The position numbers and the translations under genes are program-made. A DNA stretch of 64,000 bases from Trametopsis cervina (Eukaryota > Basidiomycota > Agaricomycetes > Polyporales > Irpicaceae), in NCBI GenBank assembly GCA_022385755.1, contig MU278349.1:682001-746000 (forward strand), in the 5' to 3' direction. Each line of letters starts with the position of its first letter. Position 1 is the first letter of the stretch. Below are positions 46,878 to 58,229 of this stretch, piece by piece. A model generated the notes under the pieces. The model did not search any database and was not told the DNA's origin. It saw only the letters and a list, made by a program, of their open reading frames with translations.

Positions 46878-49017
46878 TTATTTTCGTTGACTGACAAATT
46901 TCTTGGCTTGTTGGTCCAGTATGGCTGTCAACCTCATCGCCTGCAAGAACAATATGTCAACTTAGTGTCGCACAGATCGTACTAGGAGATGACATACCGC
47001 AGCATCCTCTTCTCTAAGTGCACCCTTAGCCATATTATGCTTGCCCGGCCTTACTTTATGCGTCGTACGCGGTCTCTCGGAGTTGTCTTGTCCTCCAAGC
47101 ACAGCCTCGACTTGCTCCTCCGTCGCGATATGGCCGGACAGCAAAGCAAAGAACTTCAGTCGGAGCACCGCTTTGATGCGTTCGAACGCACGCGCCGTAT
47201 ACCAGCCGTCGCGCTCCTGCAGACGCTATTACGAACACGTAGAAAGCGTACGAAGAAGACTCACATTGCAGGTCTCGCGGAGATCTTCGTCGTCCTCAAC
47301 CATCTGCTTGAGTTTCGGGTCGTGAAGATCGCAGAGCTGATATGCGGCGGTCTCGCGCGATATCGACTGACCATCGAATATATGAGAACTGGCGTAGAGG
47401 GTCAGTCTTGGCATTATGCCCTCGCTCTGGCGAGGGACCTACCGTTTGTCCTCCCCACCAGGATCGGTACGCGTATTAGCAGTATCCATTCGTGCCTCCT
47501 GTCGGCGTCCAATGACGGAGGGTCGGGTAATGGGATGATTTAGGTTTCTGAAGTACACGCGCTGGTAGCTGAAGAGACCTTAGCATCGCGTTATAAAACG
47601 TGCATTGCGTACGCACAAACGAGCTTGAGGGTCCTCTCGGGGATCATACCCCAGTCTTACTTGTGTATCTCGCCAAGGACCGTCTTGAAACACGTACGAA
47701 ACCAAAGGGAGTAGATACTTTGCACTATTGAGGACGTTATTATTGGCGACAAAGAAAACCCGAAAGCACAGGTACGACACACATACTTTAATATTTCTCG
47801 CACTTCTGGCGCAGAGAACTGGTTGAAGATAGCCGTACGCGTCCATACAGGACGCTCTTGAAATAACTGGATACTAGCATATATTAGCTTGATGACCAGT
47901 GCACCCATGGACAATCTTGTACCTCTTGCAACCGCGCAAGCAGCTTTTGGTCAGCCTGCGCTCGCTGCTCCTCAATAGTGTCTGAGGGCTTATCTGGCAC
48001 ACCATTGTCTGCGAAGTTGATGGCAATGGGACCAAAGCCAGGCCACCGACTACGGTTGATAAGTCGCTTTACCTCTTCGCCGGTCTCTTCATCTACAACT
48101 GAAGTGACCACAGATGCGGGGTTTGGCTTGTAACTACAAACCGGTAGATGTTGGAGAAACCCGAATATATAGCAAAACGAGAACATACAAATATAATTGC
48201 GGGACAGCTTGACGGCTGAAGATAGGCGGAGGAGGTAGACGCAAGTTGCTTCTGCCTTTGGGGCCTATGGGCCGGCCTGCAGACGACGGCCCCGCCGATG
48301 CCATAAGGTCGGGATCGATGTCCGCGTCCACCACATAAGAGTCCTCCTCAATAGTGTAATCTTCTTGCTCCTCAGGGATGCTATATTGAAGAATACCGTC
48401 CGCTATTGTATACGTTAGTATTCTTTTTCTGTGACTGCATGCAGAACATGACATACCATCCATAGTGTCCATGGAATTTCTCAGTAACGAAACAGGATCG
48501 TTCATATCACGCTGGAACTGGTAATCCGCCATGTCTACGAGCCATGCCATCATGTCTACGAAACAGAGAAATGTGAGAAGCCTTGCTCACTGCGAAACCG
48601 TGCCGTCTTCGGGATAACGCCTACTGCTTCAATTGTGTATTCTCCGATTAGGCTACTCTCACTACTAGCTGGAATCCCCCGTTTGCGCTTGACAATTTTG
48701 AGGACAATATTGCTTGTCGGAATCACTTCCCCCGGGATGGGATGCGCGGAAGGGTTCCCCGGTCTCATGTTGAGCTCGAGAGACGTCTCGCTTTTGTTAC
48801 CGCCGCGTTTGAAAGCAGACTCGACGCTGGCCAGCCCTCCAAGACGTTCGAATGCAAGAGGGACGGAAGTGGCCTTCACATATCCTGGATATTCGATAGA
48901 GTAGACATGGGTTGTATGAAGCGGACGCAGCGGGGCTGCGTTGCTTTCCTCAGTCTGAGCGGAGACTTCGCGAGAGGTCCTCGCGTTTGAAGGACCTGCT
49001 GGTGGTCTATTGTCCAT
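46878..49017 (-). CDS. transcription factor TFIIIC subunit 5 (tau95/Sfc1/GTF3C5)
   Basis: Ten exons (49017-48591, 48555-48457, 48402-48189, 48133-47923, 47866-47787, 47724-47617, 47568-47443, 47388-47265, 47216-46998, 46940-46878), 556 residues. The N-terminal dimerisation region has VYSIEYPGYVKA and IVLKIVKRKRG; the winged-helix-like core has LQELFQERPVWTRTAIFNQF, YLLPLVSYVFQDGPWRDTQVRLGYDPRE and YQRVYFRNLN, all typical of the tau95/GTF3C5 family. TFIIIC binds the A and B boxes of tRNA genes and brings in TFIIIB for RNA polymerase III. The C-terminal third is helical and charged. Acceptors were chosen to restore LQE|LFQERP and ARF|YQRVYF. Confidence 0.9.
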
Positions 49018-49201
49018 GTCCGGAGTGTGGCTGCAGATGTGAGTACAGAGCAAGACGCGTTTGATCGGAGTGTGACGCGCCTCCGGAACGCATGCGTCGG
49101 CCCAATACCGGGAATGGCGGAAATAGCGAGCGAGTGAAGGAGAAGGAGGTAAACAGTCTATAATGTAACGACAGCACATGTAGAAGCGTATAATAAGAGC
49201 A

Positions 49202-49727
49202 CTATTTGGGGTCAGAGCCCATTTTCTGCTTTATGAGGTCCATTGCTTCCTGTGTCAGACTCCTGAGTTTACGAGTAGTCTTGCTCAACCATGCAACGCA
49301 CCTTCATAGTCGCCATATCAAGTCCCGCTGCCTCCACAGCCTTCGTAACACGCCCCACTGTCTCCCGCACCTTTGCGTTGGTTAGTAGCATCATCATGGA
49401 CGGTTTCTGCATATCGAAGCCTTCACGTCCGTCGGTATCTTCAGTCTACTGCGAGAAGACCACGTCATCTTGAACCAACGCACCTTCCTCCTGTAAAGCT
49501 TTCACAGCATCCATAAGTGCCTCTCTTAGTTCTTGGTTTGCCTGTATTTCCTTGAACAGCTTCGTGTGCCGTAGAGTTGACATGAGCTCATCTGGACTTG
49601 GGGTGGCTTGCCTCCGCGGTGATACTGAGAACTGCCGTGTTTGCCGACGACTAAGGAGGGTAGGAGGACATTGCGAGGCACGCCCGACCTTAACAGATCG
49701 TGAAGCGAGAGCACGTAGAGATAACAT
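49202..49727 (-). CDS. probable mitochondrial protein, 138 residues, unknown function
   Basis: Three exons (49727-49464, 49406-49302, 49249-49202). The N-terminus (MLSLRALASRSVKVGRASQ, then LLSRRQTRQFSVSPRRQ) is rich in Arg/Ser without acids, a mitochondrial presequence with an FSVSPR-like cleavage region. The mature part is helical: MSTLRHTKLFKEIQANQELREALMDAVKALQEEGA, then MMMLLTNAKVRETVGRVTKAVEAAGLDM, ending DLIKQKMGSDPK. Reading through without the first intron meets an in-frame TAG, so the 57-nt intron from GTGGTC to TATGCAG is needed although its donor is weak. I do not recognise a named family. The gene is head-to-head with PSF3, 160 nt apart. Confidence 0.7.
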
Positions 49728-49887
49728 GGCGGTGGATGGGGTGAAGCGAGTATGGTCGATGATATAATCTCTTGGCCTCAGCGTATACTGACGTTCTCTG
49801 TAATGCGTGGGAACTTGGGTGGACGCGTCGCGTGCGCGTGCATCCGCATTGGCAGAGCCATCTCATATAACCTACACCGGGATAGCT

Positions 49888-50739
49888 ATGGACGATGACT
49901 ACTACTCTATCGACTCAATATTGGCAGAGAACCAGAAGATACAGTGTACCTTTAAGGTCACTATACCAGATATGGGCCACCTAGACGGCGGAACTGAAAG
50001 AGACGTACGTAATATTCGATGCGTCCGCCCGGTGGAATGCAGTTCACACAACAGTGCAGATAAAACCATTGAGCAAGATTCAAATCCCTATGTGGATGGC
50101 CTACATCCTCATCTATTCGTAGGCTACTTCGATGTCTCAGGCCACTCTGTCTGATACTGATACCAGCGACTTCGCCGACTTCAACATACCGCCACCCTTC
50201 CAAGCTCGCGTCAGAAATGCGCTGAATGCGGAGGCCAGAAGTGTTAAACTAGCGAATCTGGTAGGACAAGGGGGACTGTGGTATGGGCTTGGTCGCATGA
50301 TCATGAAACTGTGAGAGATGACTTCAAATACTCGAACTGCCTATTGAACCTATCTCTGTCCGTGATACAGCCTTGATGACGCGCCGGGAAATGAGTTGTC
50401 AGGCATCCTCGTGAAGGTAATAATTTGCTTACCTCGTCTGCTTCCATTCCTGCTGCCTTGCTCATTTATCTTTAACAGACTTTCCGCGCTCGACTACCCG
50501 AAGTCATCGATCAAGCCCAGCACTTTGCATCCATCAACGTGGCGGGAAGTTCTGGGGCCACAGATGGTACACTAGCGTTCCGGGAGGGCCTTGACGGGAC
50601 TGAACGCGAATGTGCGTGTGAACGTCTGCTCTTCTAGACAACACTGCTAATTCCAGGGCTTCAAGTATTTGCTTTAGCACAGGAGAGTGCGAAGAGGACA
50701 CGAGCATGGTATACGATTAGTGAGAGAGGAAGGAGGTGA
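49888..50739 (+). CDS. PSF3: GINS complex subunit Psf3
   Basis: Six exons (49888-50004, 50060-50118, 50167-50310, 50371-50416, 50479-50611, 50657-50739), 193 residues. It matches Psf3: YYSIDSILAENQKIQCTFKVTIPDMG at the N-terminus, then PLSKIQIPMWMAYIL, FQARVRNALNAEARSVKLANL, and the helical C-terminal half (LVKTFRARLPEVIDQAQHF). GINS joins Cdc45 and Mcm2-7 to form the replicative CMG helicase. The second intron uses the acceptor at ACCAG (50166); an earlier apparent acceptor would leave an intron of only 22 nt. Psf3 ends 72 nt from the PKR1 end, tail-to-tail. Confidence 0.92.
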
Positions 50740-50811
50740 CATCCCCATGTGCGAGAAGGCAGTGTAGTATAGAATATAATGTGTAATGAGTCATAGGGGT
50801 TGCAGGAATTA

Positions 50812-51177
50812 TCATTCGTCCTTGGTCTTATTGCTATCGGTGCCCTCGGCTGTTTCAGGTAGCTTCTTCAATTCGGATACGACCCTGATCACACCCAAAA
50901 TGTGATGAGCGGATGAAGAGTAAGTATCGGCCGTAAGGACATCGTACCATTTCACACTCGCCCACAAGCACCCTTCAATACCAATAAGCGCAAATATGTG
51001 CACGCTGCCCTTTGTTAGCACTAGAAGGCCCAGAAAGACGCAAAGAAGCAACCCGAATGCTCCGTCGAGAATCAACAGCAACGACGGATGGAGCGACGAG
51101 CCAGGAGTCAAGATGTTTGGGAAGCTACCATCTGTCTGCGATGCCGGTGGTAGCTCAGTAGAATGGTCACCCTCCAT
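50812..51177 (-). CDS. PKR1: Pkr1-like V-ATPase assembly factor
   Basis: Two exons (51177-50948, 50884-50812), 100 residues. Two membrane helices (LLLILDGAFGLLLCVFLGLLVL and HIFALIGIEGCLWASVKW, in parts) follow a short N-terminus containing PNILTPGSSLHPSL, which matches the yeast Pkr1 arrangement (EPGTS...HVSF...YALFCISLLLWITVIWF). Pkr1 helps assemble the V0 sector of the V-ATPase in the ER. The 63-nt intron (50885-50947) is a multiple of three and has no stop, so a retained form would insert 21 residues; removing it gives KWVVSELKKLPE, which lines up with yeast. The start is the ATG at 51177. Confidence 0.82.
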   Translation of the reverse strand: MEGDHSTELPPASQTDGSFPNILTPGSSLHPSLLLILDGAFGLLLCVFLGLLVLTKGSVHIFALIGIEGCLWASVKWYDVLTADTYSSSAHHILGVIRVVSELKKLPETAEGTDSNKTKDE

Positions 51178-51862
51178 GGCTCCGGTCGAGCGTAGCACAG
51201 ATGCACAAGAAGTGAGTTGTTGGTTGTGCAGATGTGCAGACTGACAACGTCAGTCGTTCAGGCGACGTCGGAGCCTAGAAGCAGGCTCCGCTACTCGCCG
51301 ACGGACCGACGGATCTAACGCTAATCTGATTCAGATCGTACCCACCATTCGGCGCAGTTGAGTACTTCCAAAATAATTTTCTTTGCAGGCGCAGTGTTCA
51401 CAGGTTAAGAGATATCTAAATAACAGTACAGCAAGAATATACAATGCAATCGCGCGGAAACAACGATAATACAGAACCAGCGTGGTTGCATGAGCGCAGC
51501 AACCGCAGATCGGTGGACGAGATGAGGGTAAACGAACGTCGCCAACATGTATGTCGGGTACCATAATGGATAGTTGAAGGCGAAGGGCGGCGCGGGGTTC
51601 GAGAAAAGCTACGGTAATGTGCACGAAAGACAATATAGGAGATGGTGTAGATGCGGCGGAGGGGCGTGTATATTGATTGGCAAGACGGGTTCGAACCGTG
51701 ATTAGCTCGGCTTGCGGATGGGTGGTGGGAGCGACGGCGAGAGTGATGGTGAAAGAGAGTCAAGGCGGGATAATGGGCGTGCGGGATGCTAACGTGGCGC
51801 AAGGGTCCGGGAACAGTACAGGGCATGCAAACGGGCGGTAGAAATGCACTGGCCGCAAGGGA
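51178..51862. other. intergenic, same-strand
   Basis: 685 nt between PKR1 and the Srk1-type kinase gene, both on the minus strand; it contains the PKR1 promoter and kinase 3' UTR. A GGTTCGAACCC word near 51678 (minus strand) resembles a Pol III B box but has no tRNA around it. Confidence 0.5.
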
Positions 51863-54172
51863 TTAATCGATCCTCATGGGACTGCCAGGATTTTCAGGTA
51901 ACTGTTCCCGACCAGGTTGTGTTTGTTGGGCCAGTGGGCTGCCGTTGAACCCGTGGCTTACTACCCCGCGTTTGTGCCGTCTACCAAGCAGTGTTGCATT
52001 GTCCATATCTAGATCAAAAGGTACGGAGCCAGCCTTTCTCGGGGCCGCTGCTTTCTGACCATGTACCCTTGGAGCTGTACCCCCTTGAAGGGCCCGTTTG
52101 GCGGCAACTTTTGCGCCTGTACCAGCAGGCGCTTGACTTTGTTGAGTGCGGCCGGCGCGACCATCAATTCTACCATCTGCGGCATGTCTCTGCTTGGCTT
52201 CCTCCACTACATATTCGTCTTCGTCGAAGGATGAGTCTTCATCTTCCTCATTGAGTCCACCTAGGAATCCGCGGTTGGCGCCGCCTTTGGCCGCTCGTCT
52301 ACGTGCACCTTCTTCCTCCATGCGATGTACAGCATAGGTGATATCGAAAGCCTCCTTGAGAGTAGCGACGCCCGGAGATCGTGCCTCACGGCCAACTCCG
52401 CGTGCCTCCATGAGCAATGGAGAATCGAGAGGCATGTTGCGAAGGTTAGGGCCGGGAGTGGGGGGAGGAGGGGGACCAGGTGCAGCTTTACACCATGGAT
52501 GATTGAGGAACTCCTCAATCGTGTATCGTTGGGAAGGATCAACACACAGCAGATGGGTAATCAAGTCCTTTGCTGTTGACATAGGTAAAAATGAGAGACG
52601 CCACGGCGTGGGTTGGATACAGACGCACCTGTCGGACTGATTGGGTCCCACCACGGGCTCAGGAACGTGTAGTGCCCCATTGCCACCTTCTTCGTCAACT
52701 CATCGATCTTCTCGTCGTAGAATGGTGGGAATCCACACAATAGTGTGTACAGTACACAGCCGAGTGCCCACATGTCCACGCTCTTGCTGTATCGTTCGTC
52801 CCTTACGATCTCTGGCGCAGTGTATCCTACCGTGCCGCAGGGTGTCATGGTTTGCTCATCCCAGACGACCTTGCTGAGCCCAAAGTCTGCGATTTTCACC
52901 CGACCGATGCCGCCACCGCCAACACCAGGGATAAACTCGCCTTCGTCCTCCTTTGCCTCCTCACCAAATTGATTTGAGGGTGGGTTCGGTGATGGAACAA
53001 CGGGTATGCGCTCGAAAAGCAGATTCTCGGGTTTGATATCCCTGTGCACCACACCCCGCTCTTCGTGGAGGTACCTGATGCCCTCAGCTACTTGAAGAAT
53101 GACGTGACGAGCAAGGTTCTCGCTGAAGTACGTCAATTTGACGATTTGGTGGAATAATTCGCCGCCTTCCATAACTGATCGACTGTGGGTCAGAGGAAAG
53201 AGATCATCCGAGGATGACCAACTCACGTTCAAGGACGAGGAAGTAGTGTTCAGCGGACTCGAAGAAAAGGAGCAATTTCACTATCCCAGGGTGGTTGATG
53301 CCGCGCATAATTTGCACCTCTGTGCAAGAACGAATGTGTTAGTATCCTGCGTAAAACGACGAGTTTGTTAACTGGACGCGCCTTTCAAAATATTTGCGCG
53401 CTAGCACAGACAACGAAATGAGGTTAGCCCCGCTCGCAAACATCATAATGGAAGGCACCTCTGTCACGCGCGGCTTTTTCTTGAACTCCTTATTGAGATG
53501 TCTATCACCAGCCTGCCGCGCGTGAAGGATAAAGAGGATGAATAAGAACAACAAAATGGAACCGCATGCCACTAACCTGTGATGCACTGAGCTCGTATTT
53601 ACGAACGACTTTAACTATAGCAGATCGATCAGTACCATCGTCTCCCATGCAAAGCTAAGTTCCCCTACCTGCAACCTTCTGGCCAGTGCGAATGTCGATC
53701 GCCTTGTACACGTTGGAGAAGGCACCACTGCAACCAGCGGGTATTAGCGCCAGCAACACTGACGACTGCAGCGAGTACGCACTCTCCCATCTTCTCCACT
53801 AGTTTATAGTCCTCAAGACCCGCATATGTGGGCATTGTATCCTTTGCCTCACGTTCCTCTTGCACAATCTGCTCGACTTCCTCCTGATACTTGTTCGTGT
53901 TCGCCTTCGGTGTCTGTTGCTGTTGCGGCAATTCGCGCGTTCGGTCACGCGTTGATTGCTGGGGCTGCTGCTGCTGCTGGTACTGAGAAGAATGCTGAGT
54001 GGGCTGGTCATCGTGTTGTCTTGCGGTATGAGTGTGGTTCTTGCCATGGCGGATGAGGTCTACGTGAGAGATGAGTATGAAGACGAAGGACGACAAGCGA
54101 GACGTCGACGAGACAGCAGCCAGTCACAAACGTACTTTTGAAAGCGTCGACGACGCCTGTACCGGACGGCAT
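51863..54172 (-). CDS. Srk1/Rck2-type MAPK-activated Ser/Thr kinase
   Basis: Nine exons (54172-54136, 54059-53783, 53727-53669, 53614-53577, 53512-53459, 53400-53382, 53319-53227, 53174-52629, 52572-51863), 610 residues, close to fission yeast Srk1. The kinase domain starts LEDYKLVEKMGDGAFSNVYKA; it has VKVV (ATP Lys), VVHRDIKPENLLF, the Srk1-type insert EGEFIPGVGGGGIGRVK, IADFGLSKVVWDEQTMTPCGTVGYTAPE and DMWALGCVLY. After it, ARSPGVATLKEAFDITYAVHRMEEE matches the conserved segment phosphorylated by the stress MAPK in Srk1/Rck2. Family members act downstream of Sty1/Hog1 in stress and translation control. The N-terminus is Gln-rich with a CAG run (53964-53979). Exon 6 is 19 nt and is followed by a GC-AG intron. 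Confidence 0.94.
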
Positions 54173-56575
54173 GGCTGTGTGAAAGGGCGTTGATGAAAGC
54201 GAAGGATGGTGGTAGAGTCGTCGTCTGAGAATTCGGTCTCGGTTTTACCAGTTCGTCCCGTTCTGAGATGTCCACCGCTCCTCTCGCAGTCATGGCGTCA
54301 TCGACGTCATCTGGCACTGAGTCAGCCAGACTCACCGGGATCAGCCATCATTTGATGCGCCCTGTACTCCAACTTGCCTAATCTGGCTTTATCCCGTCCT
54401 TGTCTCTAGTTGGACACCCCGACCGCCATATCGTCTTCCTCGCGTTCATGGCGAGGATGCGACCGCAAGATGCCCGCACCGTGAGCATATCGCATTCTGT
54501 TTTCATCCGCTCCGGGTTCTGATCGGTTCTAGTGAAGCCCCGGTCGCGGAGAGACCAACGTGATTCGAACTTCCTGTTCTCAACCTTCACAAACATCTCA
54601 ATATCCTAACAGCCTCTGCTATATGGAGTCGGTGGTTTCTGGGGTAGTGATTGTGCAAAACTTGTACAGGTAATATGAATAGACTTGTGTGAAAGGTGAG
54701 TCTCTCATTGGAATTCAATATAGGGACGAGGCATCTCCCGACTATGAATGTCCGTCGTGGTCAGGGCTGAGATTGCACCATTTACATGTCCTTGTTCACA
54801 CTACCAGGACAGCCGTAGGCCTTGTCTAGTTTGGGCACTCGCGGGTTCGGGCATGGGTTCGAGCCTGGTGTTGAACTCTTGCTTAGAACATTCGGCTGTC
54901 CCATGAACCCGGAGCAGTGCTGCGAACTCACTCCCGGCTCTGTTCCTGTCGGTGAACTTGATGCAGATAACGATGCCTCGTGTTAATGATACCGCCACAC
55001 CCCTCCGACTGAGTCTCACAGCTCACTGGGCTCTGATATATACACCTAGCCTCGTGACATTGGGACCGCAGGTCTCGCTAAGTCTATTGGATCCTTCTAC
55101 TCATCAAGTTGTCCTTCCATTCAACAGGTCTCCAGCCCTTTCTACGTAAAAATCTGGAAGCGAGAAGGCTTTGCTACAACAAATGGTGCCCTGGTCTGAC
55201 AACGCCGTTTGGGGCGATTCTATCTTATCACAGGTCTCCTAGTGCGCTGACGGAGGTCAATGAAAGCTTGTTATTATCACACCAGTGCGACACCGCTCCC
55301 ATCTCTCTTGCCTGTGCTTGCTAATAACTGCCCGACGATTGAGCACGAAGATTCCACACACTGCCTAAGGCTATCCTGGGTATGAAGGGTATCCTTTCTT
55401 GACCCCATCTTACGCCATCCTTCTTGAGCCTTTACGACGGTGAGTTGATGTTGTGTTCCTTGTGCGCGTCTCATACTGACCGAGCCCCAACACACAGTAA
55501 CTGAGGGTCTCTGTTGGCTGTATCCTCCGCAATGGGGCTGATCAGGGGAGTATGGTGCCCTCACCTTTATAACCGTGAGGCGGTGCACCTACGCTTTGTT
55601 GCGGCCCAGCAGCCGGAGATGTTATGCAACCCCTGGAGGACACTGCTCTCTCGAAATACCGGCCAAGCTCGCGCTGTTTTGCGCACTCAAGTGATGCGGC
55701 GCCATATGGTATGAAGAATTCCCCCCTCTTCAGCCGCCGCCTCTGGGTACCTCGCACTACGCTCCAAGTCACGACACCATCTAGTAACCGCGCTCATTTT
55801 GTACGAATAACGGCTCTGCGTGAAGGTAGTAAAGCTTGAAGGTGATGGCATCAACGAACACTGCATCCTCCCTTATCGGTTCTGATGGTGATAGTTCGTG
55901 GACTCCGCGCTGGGGCATTGCAGTTGCGAAGTTCATGTTCATCTTGTGTGGACTGCAACTTGCATCTTCTCCATCGATGGTCAAACCGCAGCGATAGCAA
56001 TTCTCTTTTGATTTTCTGTCACCCACTGCGCACTGGTGTATCGCTCTCGGACGGCGGCGTAGCTCTCGCAGGTAAGAGTGTCAGTGTTACCTCTCGCACA
56101 AATCAAGGCTTTGCTTCACGGAAAGCCAGCTGGACTCCACAAAGTTTGTCTGGATATTGAAACTCAGAACAACGCTTACGGCAGTCTTTATGGCTTTGAC
56201 CACACGCCCAAACACAATCGCTCAATAACTCGCAAACATGCTTCTTGGATGACTTGCGACAACAGCGGTGTTCATCAATCATAGCGCCCAGAAGGAAGCA
56301 CATGCTTCCTCGTATTATGCACTTTCCGATGTATAACGCAACGTCACGGATCTGTCGGTCTATTAGAATCTCAGCAATCACTGCCACTGGGCATTGCCAC
56401 GTGCGATCTCGTTACCTCGCCTCCCCGTAGTCTCCATAGCATCAGCTCTGCAGCGGATACACTGATACTTCTCTTCGGCCTCTTCACAATCAAGAGAATA
56501 TCTATGATCACCTGCAAAGTATATATGGAGCTTCGCACTCGCATTCCCTCTTTCGGTTCCATCCTCACCTGTAAC
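54173..56575. other. 2.4 kb gap
   Basis: Between the Srk1-type gene (-) and the C2H2 gene (+), so both promoters lie at its ends. Many short open stretches (for example 55277-55588 minus, 56103-56387 minus) have no recognisable content and no good splice sites linking them. It may contain decayed gene fragments, but I cannot support any. Confidence 0.45.
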
Positions 56576-57254
56576 ATGTCCCAGAACGTGAACTTGCCGG
56601 GTATTCGAGAATTATTCCCTGGTGTGTAGCCATCATTCTGTTACTGGGACAGTTGACTCACTGTGATTCTGCAGATCTCCTCTCGGGCGTGTCAGGGCAA
56701 ACGAGTCAGAATAAGACATGTTACTCAGATCAGGCATGTCTTCGAGCAAAATGTTATGTAACATATGTTATGAACTTCTTCAGGTCCCATATCCATCCCC
56801 TGGGCTGCCCCTCACTATCCCGGCTTTGAACACAACTGTGACGGAGCCTGGTTGGCAGCAGTCGGCATCGCCAAACCTGAGCAATACCGACGGCGGGGAA
56901 GTCGGTCGCGGTAGGACACAAGGGAATGAAAGAAAGCACATATGCGAGGTTTGCAACAAACCGTTCTCGAGGTGCGCCCGATAAGAAGTGCGCACGGTTG
57001 ATCGCCCTGATGTTTGTTAGACCCAGCGCATTGGCGACACACATGAATTCTCACACCGGGGATAGACGTGAGCATGCTTCCTGCAATTTAGTAATATAAT
57101 CATCGGTGCTGACGGCTTTCAAGCGTTCAAGTGCCCGTTTCCTGGGTGTGTTAAGGAATTCAGCGCGAGGTCTAACATGCGAAGACATTTTGCTGGTCAT
57201 GAACGGAGTTCGGGACCCGCTCTCCAAACCGTGCCTTACCAGCGTAGGTCGTGA
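56576..57254 (+). CDS. two-finger C2H2 zinc-finger protein
   Basis: Five exons (56576-56621, 56675-56733, 56784-56971, 57021-57067, 57124-57254), 156 residues. Two C2H2 fingers lie in the C-terminal half: HICEVCNKPFSRPSALATHMNSH, linker TGDRP, then FKCPFPGCVKEFSARSNMRRHFAGH (C-x2-C/H-x3-H and C-x4-C/H-x4-H). The TGDRP linker is the standard DNA-binding type. The N-terminus (MSQNVNLPGIRELFP) resembles other short basidiomycete C2H2 proteins. It is a probable transcription factor with unknown targets. The second intron begins with GC (56734-56783) if the upstream exons are real; a simpler alternative is an ATG at 56718 reading directly into exon 3. Confidence 0.8.
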
Positions 57255-58229
57255 TGACAAACGTCATGTTCATCGACTCCATATATTTATTTATGGCGGT
57301 TGAACCGGCCACTCAGCGGCAATATCTATTATGTAGCTCTAGTAGTACCTGTTTCCCATAGCATGTTATACCCTGCGATTGTATCTATAGCAAGTTTGTA
57401 GAATTCTGTAGCTATATGTAGTCCCCCTGTGTATTATTCTATCTATGTAGACGTATTTTAATTTATGCCTTCCAAATTAAAGGGCTCCGGATGACTGCAT
57501 TCCTCGGAGCTCCAGGAAACTATTGTCCGACGCGATGAAGTGGAATTGGCTACCCATATATGGAAGTTGGCATCTTTGTGGTGATCGCGAATGTTACAAC
57601 TGTTCTTGTGGCTGTAAAGTATAGCCTGCCTCGTCACCTTGTAGACCATCTACGCCCACATGAGACGGCACAGTACATAGCATGTCACGCCTACCATTCC
57701 AGATTAAGCATCAAGCAGACTCTACATTAATATCGCGCGGTATACGATCGAGATCAGCAGCTAGAGGGCGCAAAACAATGCCGTTATATGGAAATCTTCC
57801 TGGTCTTCGCTTCTTTAATTTCGGCTTCTGTATGTTGGTGAGGAAACCCTTCAGTGCGTTGCTGCACTAATCGGCCGAGCACAATTGTCTCATTCGATGC
57901 ACTGAATAAAGGGAGAGAGGTCCGTTCGGACCAGTCTATTGAACAATACAAATGAAATAGCGGACGTTTCGGGAAATGCCAAATCGATCGTTATACCCAA
58001 GTCCCTTTGCTGCGTCGTGCCTTCCGTTTCAGAGATGGTCACGGTCAAGTTCCTGCTACAACACGGCGCGGACGATTCACGGATCGGCCGGTATTCCAGT
58101 TAAGGGATCGGTCGGAGTCGGCCGAACACTAACATGGAGTCATATTAGCGCTTTAAGATGGAGGTCGAATAGGACTCGTCCCTTTACACATACCGCTTTC
58201 ACTTGTCCTCTCCTTCCTACGCTCCTCAA
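57255..58229. other. intergenic, same-strand
   Basis: 975 nt between the C2H2 gene and LEU1. It is AT-rich at 57290-57480, probably the C2H2 3' UTR, and holds the LEU1 promoter at the right end. No exact Leu3-type CCGGNNCCGG site was found. Confidence 0.5.

Noticed and set aside
49407..49463. Apparent in-frame TAG in the mitochondrial-type gene
   Set aside because: A 57-nt intron removes it in phase, although the donor GTGGTC is weak.
50117..50166. Apparent in-frame TAG in PSF3 (possible pseudogene)
   Set aside because: A 48-nt intron with a good branch site and CCAG acceptor removes it and restores the conserved frame.
51670..51700. B-box-like word GGTTCGAACCC on the minus strand (possible tRNA)
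   Set aside because: No A box, no acceptor-stem complement and no cloverleaf could be drawn around it. A similar word near 54850 failed the same test.
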